The notes under the pieces are model-generated. The model did not search any database. It saw nothing but the letters and a program-made list of their open reading frames with translations, and had not been told where the DNA came from. A stretch of DNA of 51,466 nt from positions 1 to 51,466 of the forward strand of contig NZ_JAUOPC010000020.1 of assembly GCF_030546805.1 (NCBI RefSeq), in the 5' to 3' direction. Of this stretch, positions 7,794 to 16,419 are shown in pieces; within the stretch, counting starts at the first letter, position 1; each line of letters starts with the position of its first letter. The position numbers were made by a program, and so were the translations under genes. This stretch comes from Cyclobacterium sp. 1_MG-2023. GTDB lineage: Bacteria > Bacteroidota > Bacteroidia > Cytophagales > Cyclobacteriaceae.

Positions 7794-8059
7794 ATGGGCA
7801 AAAATACTTCGCTAAAACAATCTTTTTTAATCCTCACCAATAAAACCTCACTCCCTTTAATCCAAAAATACCATAAGCTGTTTACAGCTACCCAAAATAT
7901 GGGAGATACAGTGGTGTTGTACCATTTGATAGGGGATAATTCTTATCCAAACTTAGAAGACGTGAATACGCACATCTTTGACGATCAGGTCTTAAACTCC
8001 CTAAATTATTTCCCTCTTAGCTTTACCCTTGTGCCTGTCAGCAATCATTCACTCTATTA
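7794..8059 (+). pseudogene. truncated gene fragment (glycosyltransferase-like N-terminus?)
   Basis: From ATG 7794 about 85 residues look like real protein (SFLILTNKTSLPLIQKYHKL, then GDTVVLYHLI, ILTLVP-like SFTLVPVSNH). I tentatively associate this with the start of uncharacterised Bacteroidota surface-polysaccharide or glycosyltransferase-like proteins; the resemblance is from memory and weak. After SNHS the frame runs into the ATCACC repeat and encodes low-complexity HH/SP sequence to 8135. The gene therefore appears cut off at the repeat. Confidence 0.5.
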
Positions 8060-8120
8060 CCAGATCACAACATCACCCTATCACCCCATCACAAGATCAC
8101 CACATCATCACCTCACCCCT
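8060..8120 (+). repeat. degenerate ATCACC hexamer repeat at a gene-fusion junction
   Basis: About ten units (CAGATCACAACATCACCC and so on) lie exactly between the truncated fragment ending near 8059 and the propeller tail starting at 8125. Confidence 0.7.
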
Positions 8121-8124
8121 CCAA

Positions 8125-8166
8125 GAAGATCCTAGATTTGTTGTTTTTGACTTACAATCACTCTAG
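8125..8166 (+). pseudogene. remnant 3' end of a third propeller lipoprotein gene
   Basis: The frame reads EDPRFVVFDLQSL followed by TAG (8164-8166). This closely matches the C-terminus of the second propeller, EDPGIAVFDLPDLK (codons at about 7743-7783). Only this tail survives; the sequence before it is the hexamer repeat. Confidence 0.65.
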
Positions 8167-8326
8167 GAACCAAAAGATCCTATTTTACATAATTTAACGC
8201 TGCAAATTCTATCCATAATTGGATTAAGATTTTAAACAAGCTATTTTTAAGTACTGACTCCTGAATATTAGAGGTTTAAGAAAAATACTTTGAGCCTCGT
8301 ATCGTCAACTTAAACCAAACAGTTTT

Positions 8327-9490
8327 TTGATAGCTTTTCTACTGTTTCTAAGTGCAATCACAGGTTTTTACCTTCCTCCCTCTGATACAACTCACTTCCT
8401 ATTAGTACCGCTGGATCATCATGTAAAGAATGCTAGGAAAATAGAAATTAGCTATATGCTAATGCATGCCTACGATAAGCAAAAGGAAACCATTCTGCTT
8501 ATTGAGGATCCCTTGGACAAGTATTTTCAGGAAAGCATAGACCTGCAGCCACTGCGGGATGAATTTAATATCGTTCATATCAAAGGTCGGAATGAGGCTG
8601 ATGCCATTTTGAAAATTATCAATTCTTCAGGGGAAATTGATTGGGCAAAAGCTTATCAATTGCTAAATATGGACCAACAAGCAAGAGACATAGAATTGGT
8701 CCGTAAAGACTTACCAGGAGATCGGCCAGTACATTTATTTGGTTATTCCGGTGCAGCTGCCTACTCGCATTATTACCTTGGACTTTTCCCTGAAAACGTC
8801 AAGTCTTTGATTTCTTTTAACCCCTTATTGTTTGACCTTCAAAAAAACCTGAATCTTATCAACCCCTCACAGTGCCTGGAATCAATACCACTTGAAAATA
8901 CTTCCTACTTAGACTTTTTGTGGTACAACAATTCCGAGAACCTTTGTAAGGAACAAACGGGGACTGAAGACATAGACCTGGCCTTTTATACTTATTTAAA
9001 ATGGCGGTTTCTGTTGCCGTCTTTAGTAGAAGCAGATAAAGCCGATATCGCTCTGAAAATTAGGCTTTTTGAGCACAGTTATGGATTGACCTATAATGCA
9101 GCTGCCAATTTACTAGAATCTAAAATAGCGAAGTGGATGATGCTGGAAAGTCACGAAATATGGAAGCAGTTTGAACGCATACCTTTCTCTGTTTATGGGG
9201 TAAATTATGATCGGGGATTAAATTTTACTGGTAAGGTTCTGATTGTAGGTGCAGTACATGACAAATTGCTTCCCAGGTTTTGTTATGATGTGTTGGCAGA
9301 GTTTTATTTAAATTCCACCTTATTGCTTATTCGAGATGGGCATTCCTTTGGGAAATTAGGTGGTTCAATGTTGCATAATAATCTAATTCGTTCCTTTATC
9401 AACAATGATATCAAGGAGAAAGTCAGTGTTTATCAATTACTACAGGAAAAAGGATTACTTTATAACAAAAAAGATCGGGTAAGGTATTGA
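8327..9490 (+). CDS. secreted alpha/beta hydrolase (S33 peptidase-like)
   Basis: A 387-residue protein from TTG 8327, the only start that keeps the hydrophobic N-terminus (FLLFLSAITGFYL). It has an alpha/beta-hydrolase layout: nucleophile elbow GYSGAA with Ser141, then ENVKSLISFNP. A late strand KVLIVGAVHDKLLP supplies Asp312, and IRDGHSF supplies His339, so a complete Ser-Asp-His triad can be placed. The segment between elbow and Asp (about 170-300) is a helical cap, as in proline-iminopeptidase-like S33 enzymes. Substrate unknown. It stands alone, after the degraded peptide/propeller region and before repeat block R2. Confidence 0.75.
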   Translation: MIAFLLFLSAITGFYLPPSDTTHFLLVPLDHHVKNARKIEISYMLMHAYDKQKETILLIEDPLDKYFQESIDLQPLRDEFNIVHIKGRNEADAILKIINSSGEIDWAKAYQLLNMDQQARDIELVRKDLPGDRPVHLFGYSGAAAYSHYYLGLFPENVKSLISFNPLLFDLQKNLNLINPSQCLESIPLENTSYLDFLWYNNSENLCKEQTGTEDIDLAFYTYLKWRFLLPSLVEADKADIALKIRLFEHSYGLTYNAAANLLESKIAKWMMLESHEIWKQFERIPFSVYGVNYDRGLNFTGKVLIVGAVHDKLLPRFCYDVLAEFYLNSTLLLIRDGHSFGKLGGSMLHNNLIRSFINNDIKEKVSVYQLLQEKGLLYNKKDRVRY

Positions 9491-9785
9491 AAAGGTTGGT
9501 GTTATTTCTGTAGATTAGTCTTGGTTAAATGTTTCCTTGGTTCGTTTCTTTTCATTAATGCATGGCCTGTGGCAAAGCAACTCAGGGGAAAAGAAATGAA
9601 CGGAATACGGATGCTTTAAACCTTATTTTATTAATCCAAAACTTCTCTTATAAAAAACTCTTGTCACTTTTTTGCTGCAAGCCTGCCCTGACTTGGAGCG
9701 ACTCAGTGGTCAAAGTAGTAACGAACCTGCCCTGAATCATAGCAACTCAGGCCTGTCCTGAAGCGGAGCTAGTCAGGAGAAAAGC

Positions 9786-9971
9786 CCGCCGCTGAGTATC
9801 TTTTCGGCTAAAATTTAAGGCCTTCCGCACACAGGCAAACTCCGGTATCTATGGTTTCGCTTTTAACAATTACTATTTCTAGAGGCTCATCCTCTAAATC
9901 CTATTCCAACCATGCCTGTGTCCTTTCCATCGCTTCTTAAATTTCTTAACGTCGAAAATCTACAAGGCGGA
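9786..9971 (+). repeat. long-hairpin element, copy 1
   Basis: Element of 186 bp. The 5' arm runs CCGCCGCTGAGTATC - TTTTCGGC - AAATTTAAG - GCACACAGGCAAAC. The 3' arm is its imperfect reverse complement: GTGCCTGTG - CTTAAATTTCTTAACG - CGAAAA - AAGGCGGA. The inner stem is ATGGTT/AACCAT (type II centre). No ORF is conserved among copies. Confidence 0.8.
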
Positions 9972-9981
9972 AGTAAATTTT

Positions 9982-10345
9982 CGTCATTCCGAGACTTTGC
10001 AGGGGCTTTGCGTAGAGAAAGTCGAAGAAATCTCAACAATGGGATGAGATTGCCACACCCTTTTCCTACGCTACAACTCCACAAGAAAGGGTTCGCTATG
10101 ACGAAATGGTATATCATTAATTCGGTACACTTCGACAAGCTCAGTGACCGAAAAAACGTCATTCCGAGACTTTACAGGGGCTTTGCGTAGAGAAAGTCGA
10201 AGGAATCTCCAACGTAATGAGATTGCCACACCCTTTTCCTACGCGACACCTCCCCAAAAAAGGGTTCGCAATGACGAAATGGTATATCGTTAATTCGGTA
10301 CACTTCGACAAGCTCAGTGACCGAAAAACGTCATTCCGAGACTTG
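9982..10345 (+). repeat. tandem CGTCATTCCGAG elements, two full copies plus a stub
   Basis: Copies start at 9982, 10157 and 10329 (periods 175 and 172). Each full element is about 120 bp, begins CGTCATTCCGAGAC and ends GC(T/A)ATGACG, giving short inverted ends. Spacers carry a REP-like half-site CTTCGACAAGCTCAGTGACC. The third copy stops after CGTCATTCCGAGACTTG. Confidence 0.75.
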
Positions 10346-10638
10346 ACATTTTAAAAGCTCAGAGTTAAGATGATTATAAACAATAAAGCACTCCAGCAGA
10401 GTGCAATCTTTGTAGTGACCCATCCTGATGCGTAGCATGTCAGGAACTTAGTTGTAAAAACAATGGCCCAAAACCCCATGGGGGTGCCATTTTTGTAGCC
10501 AAAGCTGTTAAGCCTTGGTTAAGGCAAGAAGCACAAACTGATTTTGGCGGTATTGTTGCTTTTTTTCTGCAACAATACTGACAAAATCTCTCAGGCAAGC
10601 TTCATTCCCTTACATTTTTTTCTATATTCAAACCCAAA

Positions 10639-12543
10639 CTAATAATTAATATCCCTTTCCGGTATGTTTTCTCCATGCCATGGAAAGGCATAGGTCGGAG
10701 GATTTTGAAATCGGGTCATTTCAATTTCCAATTTCACAACCGATCCCGGTGCTATCTCAGCTTGAAAAAATTTGTGATCGATTGTATCAAATTGGTAAGG
10801 GTATTTGTCGATCATATTTACCCGTTTGATATGGTGTTCTCCAAACATCCCACCCTGAACAATTACCTTCTTTGTTTCGGTGGGATGTAGATTTACCAAT
10901 GTTAGGGAAATACCTGCATCGGTGATTTGTTCAACCAATGCGGCCATATCGGAAGGAATTCCGGTCCTCCTATTTTCAGGATCAAAATAGCGCACTGACG
11001 TATGCAATAATCCTCCATGGTAGATATGGTTGGGAGCACCAAGCATGGTCTGAACAATTCCTTCTAATACAACCGGATTTAGGTTCAGCCAATGATGGAC
11101 ATCCTGAAAATCAGGTGTGGTAGTGTCTTTTCTAATACGGTCCAGTCTGGAAAGCATTTCATTGTACGTGGCCTTTAAAATATCTACCGGATAAGTGGGA
11201 ACCTTCCCTTCTAAATACCCTAACCATGTTGCCGTATTAATTTCATCTCCTTTGCCCTTTCTATAAGTCAATTTTTCCATTTCCTCAGGATCCAACAAGT
11301 CTTTTACCCTTTCCCAATCCTTATTTTCCCGAGACATGTACCATAAATGCGTAGGATACATGGGCTGCATCGGCCGGTAGTCGTACCAGCCCCTTTGATC
11401 ATATCGGTGAGGCACCAATTTTTTACCATTTTCTTCCTTTGCCTCATTTGAAACGGATGCGATTACGGCATTGGGTAAATCCAGGTATTTATCATCTCCG
11501 GAAATCAGGTATGCATTGGAAGCGCCAATTGTTGTCGCTTCCAGCTTATTTTTGACCCCATGGGGCCATTTCCACCCATAATATCCTCCCCACCAATTCC
11601 CATCCATATGTTCTCCAATCTCCCCCGAAAGGCCTACATTATCCGGGATTATCCCATTGTTTTTATCAGTCCTTTCCATCCAAGCATTGACATAGGAGGT
11701 TACCCATTCTTTGTATTCCTCCTCCCCATTGTACATATAGGCGTTCAGCATCATGCTTGTTGAAGCCAAATTTAAGGGCACATCTCCTTTCATCATGCGG
11801 TTATTTAAAGCCTCCAAAATAAATTGGAATTTGTTGTCGTTGTTCCAATCTTTTCCTGAAGTGACATTGGGTATGTCGTCATATGGAAGGGGGTAATTGC
11901 TTAAAATGGGTCTATGGGTAACCCAATCTTCAGCAGTATTCACAAACCTGGGACCAAGGCTACCTGTAAGTGGGGAACGAATAAGTTTCAATTTACTGTC
12001 AAAATTGGAGTTTTCAGTACCATCATCAAAATACAATTTTGCAAATTTCATGGCCCTGTCCCGCATCTTTTTATCAGTAGGATCTGCCAGGCCGAAAAAG
12101 TAAAAATAGGTATAAGATTCCCCATGATGCATCCAGTCATAGCCTGCATCAAATTCATCCACTATCTGACCATAGCCGGTAAACTGTCTGGTAACTCCTT
12201 CCCATAATTTCCTGGAAAGCAGGTCTATTTCTTTTGGTCCACCTAGCGCATAATACAAGGGGAAATTATAAAAACTCTCATAGCCGTCATCTGATCCATC
12301 CATCCCGGGCCATTCATCTCTCCATATTAAGGTACCGTCAGGATTGGTGTATTTTTCAACAAACTCCATGGCGGCAGGATAGAGTGCTTCCATCATTTGC
12401 CTTTGTAACAAAGCCCATTCCGGAGGTGGAGAGGGAGAGTGATAGGGTACGGATTTAAGGTTGGGAATTGAATCCAATTCCTGACTTACAGCAGGAGGAA
12501 TAATTACTGTCACAAAAAATATTACTACTATAATATATTTCAT
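10639..12543 (-). CDS. large secreted protein of unknown family
   Basis: The 634-residue product has a signal peptide (IIVVIFFVTVIIPPAVSQ). The body is rich in aromatic residues and Trp/Gly motifs (GGPKEIDLLSRKLWEGV, FDAGYDWMHHGESYTYFYFF, DGNWWGGYYGWKWPHG, YDQRGWYDYRPMQPMYPTHL) and in long amphipathic helices. This pattern suggests an (alpha/alpha)-barrel of the type used by polysaccharide lyases and some glycoside hydrolases. A C-terminal part (from about 520: ISLTLVNLHPTETKKVIVQ) looks like a beta-sandwich. I do not recognise the family and cannot place a catalytic residue. It lies downstream of PUL 1 on the same strand, separated by repeat block R3, so it may have been part of that locus. 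Confidence 0.8.
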   Translation of the reverse strand: MKYIIVVIFFVTVIIPPAVSQELDSIPNLKSVPYHSPSPPPEWALLQRQMMEALYPAAMEFVEKYTNPDGTLIWRDEWPGMDGSDDGYESFYNFPLYYALGGPKEIDLLSRKLWEGVTRQFTGYGQIVDEFDAGYDWMHHGESYTYFYFFGLADPTDKKMRDRAMKFAKLYFDDGTENSNFDSKLKLIRSPLTGSLGPRFVNTAEDWVTHRPILSNYPLPYDDIPNVTSGKDWNNDNKFQFILEALNNRMMKGDVPLNLASTSMMLNAYMYNGEEEYKEWVTSYVNAWMERTDKNNGIIPDNVGLSGEIGEHMDGNWWGGYYGWKWPHGVKNKLEATTIGASNAYLISGDDKYLDLPNAVIASVSNEAKEENGKKLVPHRYDQRGWYDYRPMQPMYPTHLWYMSRENKDWERVKDLLDPEEMEKLTYRKGKGDEINTATWLGYLEGKVPTYPVDILKATYNEMLSRLDRIRKDTTTPDFQDVHHWLNLNPVVLEGIVQTMLGAPNHIYHGGLLHTSVRYFDPENRRTGIPSDMAALVEQITDAGISLTLVNLHPTETKKVIVQGGMFGEHHIKRVNMIDKYPYQFDTIDHKFFQAEIAPGSVVKLEIEMTRFQNPPTYAFPWHGENIPERDINY

Positions 12544-12934
12544 AATGTTTTTATTTCAGAATTAAATTTTAACTCCAAACTAATTTACGCTTATTTTATA
12601 AATTTATAAAAATATAACACAATATCTTTATATTTTGTATGATTTGACCATGAAATGAAAGGATAAGGCCTTCTATTGGAGGTTTGTATTTACCCTAGAA
12701 GATTTTTTATGCTTTCTAATTTTCTCTTTGGTTCGTTTCTTATAATTAATGCATGTTATGAAGCGGAGCAACTCAGGGCTTGATCGGTAGAAAAAAATGA
12801 ATGGATAAATTATAATCAGAACTTTAATAGGTCCATGATGCATTTTGAATTACATTTCTTTATACCTATCCAAAGTCAAATATTAAAACCATTTTTACTT
12901 TTTTGCTACAGGTCAAAAAAGTAAACAAAAAACC

Positions 12935-13118
12935 CCGCCGCTGAGTATTTTTTCGGCTAAAATTTAAGGCTTCCCGCACACAGGCAAACTCCTTAGTTTT
13001 TGGTATTATTGTTTCGTTGTTTTTTTAATGATTACTAAACCAAAAACTTCGTCAAACAGTGCCTGTGCCCTTGCCAACCCAGCTTAAATTTCTTAACGCC
13101 GAAAATCTACAAGGCGGA
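12935..13118 (+). repeat. long-hairpin element, copy 2
   Basis: 184 bp, type I centre (TTTTTGGT/ACCAAAAA inner stem). The 5' arm has TTTTCGGC and the 3' arm GCCGAAAA, a perfect match at this stem. Confidence 0.8.
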
Positions 13119-13127
13119 AATTATTAT

Positions 13128-13220
13128 CGTCATTCCGAGACTTTGCAGAGGCCTCGCAAAGAGATCTCACAATGACGAGACGGCCGCACCTTAGCCCTGC
13201 CCAAAAGGTCCGCAATGACG
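13128..13220 (+). repeat. CGTCATTCCGAG element, shortened
   Basis: About 93 bp with CGTCATT at the left and AATGACG at the right. It begins 10 bp after long-hairpin copy 2, the same order as at 42883 and 43970. Confidence 0.7.
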
Positions 13221-13392
13221 GAAAGTAATTTCGAGAATTATCATTTTAAATATGCAGAAACCAAGTTGACAGAATTCAATTAATAAGAGCATTTTTACTT
13301 TTTTGCTATAGTGCATGTCCCGAGCAGTGAAACGAATCGGGATCAAAAAAGCAAACAACCTGTCCTGATGCGTAGCAAGTCAGGAGAAAAGC

Positions 13393-13577
13393 CCGCCGCT
13401 GTGTATCTTTTCGGCTAAAATTCAAGGCCTTCCGCACACAGGCAAACTCCTTATTTTTGGTTAAAGTGTTTGCGTTGCTTTTTTAATAATTACTATACCA
13501 AAAACTTCGTCAAACAGTGCCTGTGTCCTTGCCATCGCCTCTTAAATTTCTTAACGTCGAAAAGCTACAAGGCGGAA
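13393..13577 (+). repeat. long-hairpin element, copy 3
   Basis: 185 bp, type I centre; the 3' arm has GTCGAAAA, giving a G-T pair with the 5' arm. Confidence 0.8.
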
Positions 13578-13589
13578 GTTAAGATATCC

Positions 13590-13710
13590 GTCATTCCGAG
13601 ACTTTGCAGGGGCCTCGTGTAGAGAAAGTCGAAGGAATCTCAACAATGGGATGAGATTGCCACACCCTTTTCCTACGCTACAACTCCACAAGAAAGGGGT
13701 CGCTATGACG
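13590..13710 (+). repeat. CGTCATTCCGAG element
   Basis: Full-length 121-bp copy ending CGCTATGACG, beginning 13 bp after long-hairpin copy 3. Confidence 0.7.
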
Positions 13711-13865
13711 ATATAACGATATTATTAGCATAATTATAACTCGAATTGAGGTTTTAAATAAAGGACAGTATATCTATACCGAGGCTTTCACCATTTCGAT
13801 TGTTACTTTTTTGCTGCAGGCCTGTCCTGATCCTAGTCAGTGGCCAAAAAAGTAACCCAAAAACC

Positions 13866-14049
13866 CCGCCGCTGAGTATCTTTTCGGCTAAAATTTAAGG
13901 CCTCCTGCACACAGGCAAACTCCTTGTTTTTGGTTAAAATGTTTGCGTTGCTTTTTTAATAATTACTATACCAAAAACTTCGTCAAACAGTGCCTGTGTC
14001 CTTGCCATCGCCTCTTAAATTTCTTAACGTCGAAAAGCTACAAGGCGGA
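13866..14049 (+). repeat. long-hairpin element, copy 4
   Basis: 184 bp, type I centre; 3' arm as in copy 3. Confidence 0.8.
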
Positions 14050-14156
14050 AATTGATTTTTAATAAGGCCAGAACCCGATTCAGTTTTATGAAAAATTCGT
14101 CATTCCAAGAATTAAAATTAACAAGGTCAGAAATTCAGAAGACAATTTTAAATGCA

Positions 14157-14312
14157 GCACTCCAGCAGAGTGCAATCTTTGTAGCCCTGGGTAAGCCGAC
14201 GAAGGAGGTGCCACCCAGGGTGTTAATCAGTTGGCTTTTTTGGGCATTAGCTTATAGTAAGCTCAATAGTGAAACCGGCTTTTCGCTAATGCCAGTGGCT
14301 CCTTAACCCTGG
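14157..14312 (+). repeat. GCACTCC structured repeat, copy 1
   Basis: Three successive hairpins can be drawn: GCACTC/GAGTGC, CCCTGGGT/ACCCAGGG, and GCATTAGC/GCTAATGC. The second stem differs from the other copies by a matched pair change (T-A here, C-G there). Confidence 0.75.
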
Positions 14313-14544
14313 TTTTTAAAATCCGTCACCAATAGACTTTGCAGTGGCTTTAGGTATAGAAAGTCGAAGGAATCTCCAAGGTGATGAGATTGCCACACCC
14401 TTTCCCTGCGCTACACCTCCCCAAATAAGGAATCGCAACGACACATCAATTTATATCGGAATCGTGAATATTGAAGTGCTATGACTGGGCCTAAACACAA
14501 AGTGACATTAAGTCTTGTAATAGGAGTTTCTTTTTAGCTAGATT

Positions 14545-14604
14545 TTCACCCCATCACTACATAACCAACTCACTCCATCACCAGATCACATCATCACCCC
14601 ATCA
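14545..14604 (+). repeat. degenerate ATCACC hexamer repeat
   Basis: CACCCCATCACTACATAACC and variants, reaching the 3' end of the adjacent minus-strand GH99-like gene. Confidence 0.65.
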
Positions 14605-16419
14605 AGGTGCATAATAATAATTGAATCTGCCAAGTGGGGCAACGTCACCATGTAGCAGAAAGTCCATTATTTCACCACCTGCTTGCATATTATCTGACCA
14701 TTTGAACTCAATATTTACCTTCCCATTCAATTTTAATACCGTTTTGGGTACAGCTATTTCCATCTTATTGACAGACATCTTCCATTTCAAACTGTCTACT
14801 TTTTCCCAATTCCAACCCCCAGTATTCTTCTCAATAGTGGCTTTCTCACCAGGATTTGATCGGTTAATAACATAATCATAGCCTTCCCAACCAGTATCTC
14901 CATTGCGATCAGTGTCGATGAATAACCTCATCCAGGCAGGATCATCAGATGGGCTTAGTGCATTTGAGGTTTCTACATAAAAGTAGAGATTGTCTTTATC
15001 ACTGGCAACTTTACTAGCCACTATATCATTTCTACCAGTGGTATTTTTATACACTAAATCTCCCCAACCTCCACTATTCCTTTTAAGGGTATTTCCTTTA
15101 TGAGACTTGAATTTCGGAGACACCGTTTCCCAATCCACAAAATTACCATCAATGCTAATTTTTTTGTTCTGGGTGAATTTAGGAGGCTTGGATACTCCTT
15201 TAAACTTTCGGATATTGGCTACCATCTGATAGTAATAATTGTCCCCATGTCCACCCTTCATGGGCTCTATGTCTCGGCTGTGCTCCTGATTGTATTGGTC
15301 TGGAAAGGCATTGTGCTGTTGCTGCCACTCTTCGTACCTTCCGGCAATCCACTCGTTCCAACCCGTGATGAATACAAATTCCGGATCAAGCACAAAAGCC
15401 CTTTCCCATTGTTCTTGAAAATTCAAACCATAATTGACAGCATCAGGATCCTCCGCATGACCATTTGTATCCGTATAACTTCTGCCAAAAGATCCCGGTG
15501 CATTCATTGCGGTTAACCCTCTGTCTTTTGACCAATTTTGTGAGACTCCCACGGTCACTTGCTCAAATCCACCATTCTTATCACTAACAAAACCGTGTTG
15601 TGGTGCTATTTCTAACCAACCCCAGTGGTCTTCTCTCTTCGGCCCCTTATTGTAAACAGGTTGGCCAGGTCTGAAAGTAAAAAACGCTCTAATTTCCTGA
15701 TGCAATTTACTGGTTTCAGGATCTCCTTCAACAGCTGTAAAACGGTCAGGATAGCCCATAATTAATGGCTTACCTTTCCAATAAAACCAGAGATCCTGAT
15801 ATAACCCCGGTTTGTAAAGCTCTTCATACAATTCTTTTATCGCTTGGTAGCTACCATCTGTTGGCCAAAAGGCCATCATAAAAGCAATCTGAGGAGTTTT
15901 TATGCCATTCTTTCTTGCTTCAGTAAAGACTTCAGCCAATGCCATATAAGATTCCTTCCAAGTAAAGGAGCCATTGGTACAATCAAACATGACCATGTCT
16001 ACACCTGCATCGGCCAGCATTTCAGCATGCTTGTACAATACCCAACGATCGGTATCTAAATAATAACCATAAAGTGGCTCCGACCAAAAGAAGGCTCCTG
16101 CCTCTTTTCGTGTGGGCCAAATGGGATCATTGTAATCGTTAATCGCTTCAGGCTTTTTTTCCAGAATTTCACTGGCATTAAATGCTTTAACACTGTTTTT
16201 TGATTGTTGGGTATGCCAGGTCCAATAAAAAATACCGACGAATTTATCCTCTTTTAGCTCTCCCACCTCTTCATATCCGGGAAGTGAGCGCCCCAAAGCA
16301 TCCGTTGCAGGGAGATTAGAGCTATAATTGATTAGTTCATTTTGTGCTTCTACCTTTGGGTGAACTGCCAAAACTAATATAAGCGCAATGACATAGATAT
16401 TGATTTCAGAAAGTTTCAT
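14602..16419 (-). CDS. secreted GH99-like protein with C-terminal CBM9-like domain (paralogue A)
   Basis: The 605-residue product has a signal peptide (YVIALILVLAVHPKVEAQ). The catalytic-type part (about 55-400) resembles the GH99/GH71-like (beta/alpha)8 group: an early strand GIFYWTWH (64-69), strand DAGVDMVMFDCTN (137-149), and TGWNEWIAGR with GWNEW at 353-357, where the Glu corresponds to the catalytic-site Glu in WNEW-type motifs of this group. Residues from about 419 (ISIDGNFVDWE) to the end look like a CBM9-type sandwich. It is the last gene of the PUL 1 operon; its ATG overlaps the preceding stop by 4 bp (ATGA). It shares the whole architecture with the gene at 18520-20262. Substrate unknown. 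Confidence 0.75.
   Translation of the reverse strand: MKLSEINIYVIALILVLAVHPKVEAQNELINYSSNLPATDALGRSLPGYEEVGELKEDKFVGIFYWTWHTQQSKNSVKAFNASEILEKKPEAINDYNDPIWPTRKEAGAFFWSEPLYGYYLDTDRWVLYKHAEMLADAGVDMVMFDCTNGSFTWKESYMALAEVFTEARKNGIKTPQIAFMMAFWPTDGSYQAIKELYEELYKPGLYQDLWFYWKGKPLIMGYPDRFTAVEGDPETSKLHQEIRAFFTFRPGQPVYNKGPKREDHWGWLEIAPQHGFVSDKNGGFEQVTVGVSQNWSKDRGLTAMNAPGSFGRSYTDTNGHAEDPDAVNYGLNFQEQWERAFVLDPEFVFITGWNEWIAGRYEEWQQQHNAFPDQYNQEHSRDIEPMKGGHGDNYYYQMVANIRKFKGVSKPPKFTQNKKISIDGNFVDWETVSPKFKSHKGNTLKRNSGGWGDLVYKNTTGRNDIVASKVASDKDNLYFYVETSNALSPSDDPAWMRLFIDTDRNGDTGWEGYDYVINRSNPGEKATIEKNTGGWNWEKVDSLKWKMSVNKMEIAVPKTVLKLNGKVNIEFKWSDNMQAGGEIMDFLLHGDVAPLGRFNYYYAP

Larger units (their letters stand above)
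9491..10638. other. repeat block R2, no gene
   Basis: The block contains a GAAAAGAAATGAACGGA palindrome half, split by a CTCAGG-type insert (about 9536-9605), one long-hairpin element, a tandem pair of CGTCATTCCGAG elements, and a remnant of the GCACTCC structured repeat at 10388 whose remainder is replaced by a CCTGATGCGTAGC-type element. Near the end, GTATTGTTGC (10550-10559) pairs with GCAACAATAC (10569-10578). ORFs here are repeat translations. Confidence 0.75.
12544..14601. other. repeat block R3, no gene
   Basis: About 2 kb without a credible gene, filled by three long-hairpin elements, two CGTCATTCCGAG elements (plus a degenerate third around 14320-14445), one GCACTCC structured repeat, GAAAAGAAATGAA palindrome halves near 12730-12800, and an ATCACC tract at the right end. 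The ORF at 14052-14306 is a translation of the structured repeat. Confidence 0.75.

Noticed and set aside
9887-10190. Overlapping ORFs on both strands in repeat block R2
   Set aside because: Both lie wholly within CGTCATTCCGAG and REP-type repeats.
10550-10578. Terminator for the 634-residue protein gene
   Set aside because: The 10-bp stem is good, but the T run is in the loop on the plus strand and no T tract follows the stem in the direction of the gene.
14052-14306. 84-codon ORF, with relatives at 44438-44686 and 44990-45250
   Set aside because: The frames follow the structured GCACTCC repeat and its hairpins; differences between copies are structural (paired) rather than codon-like.
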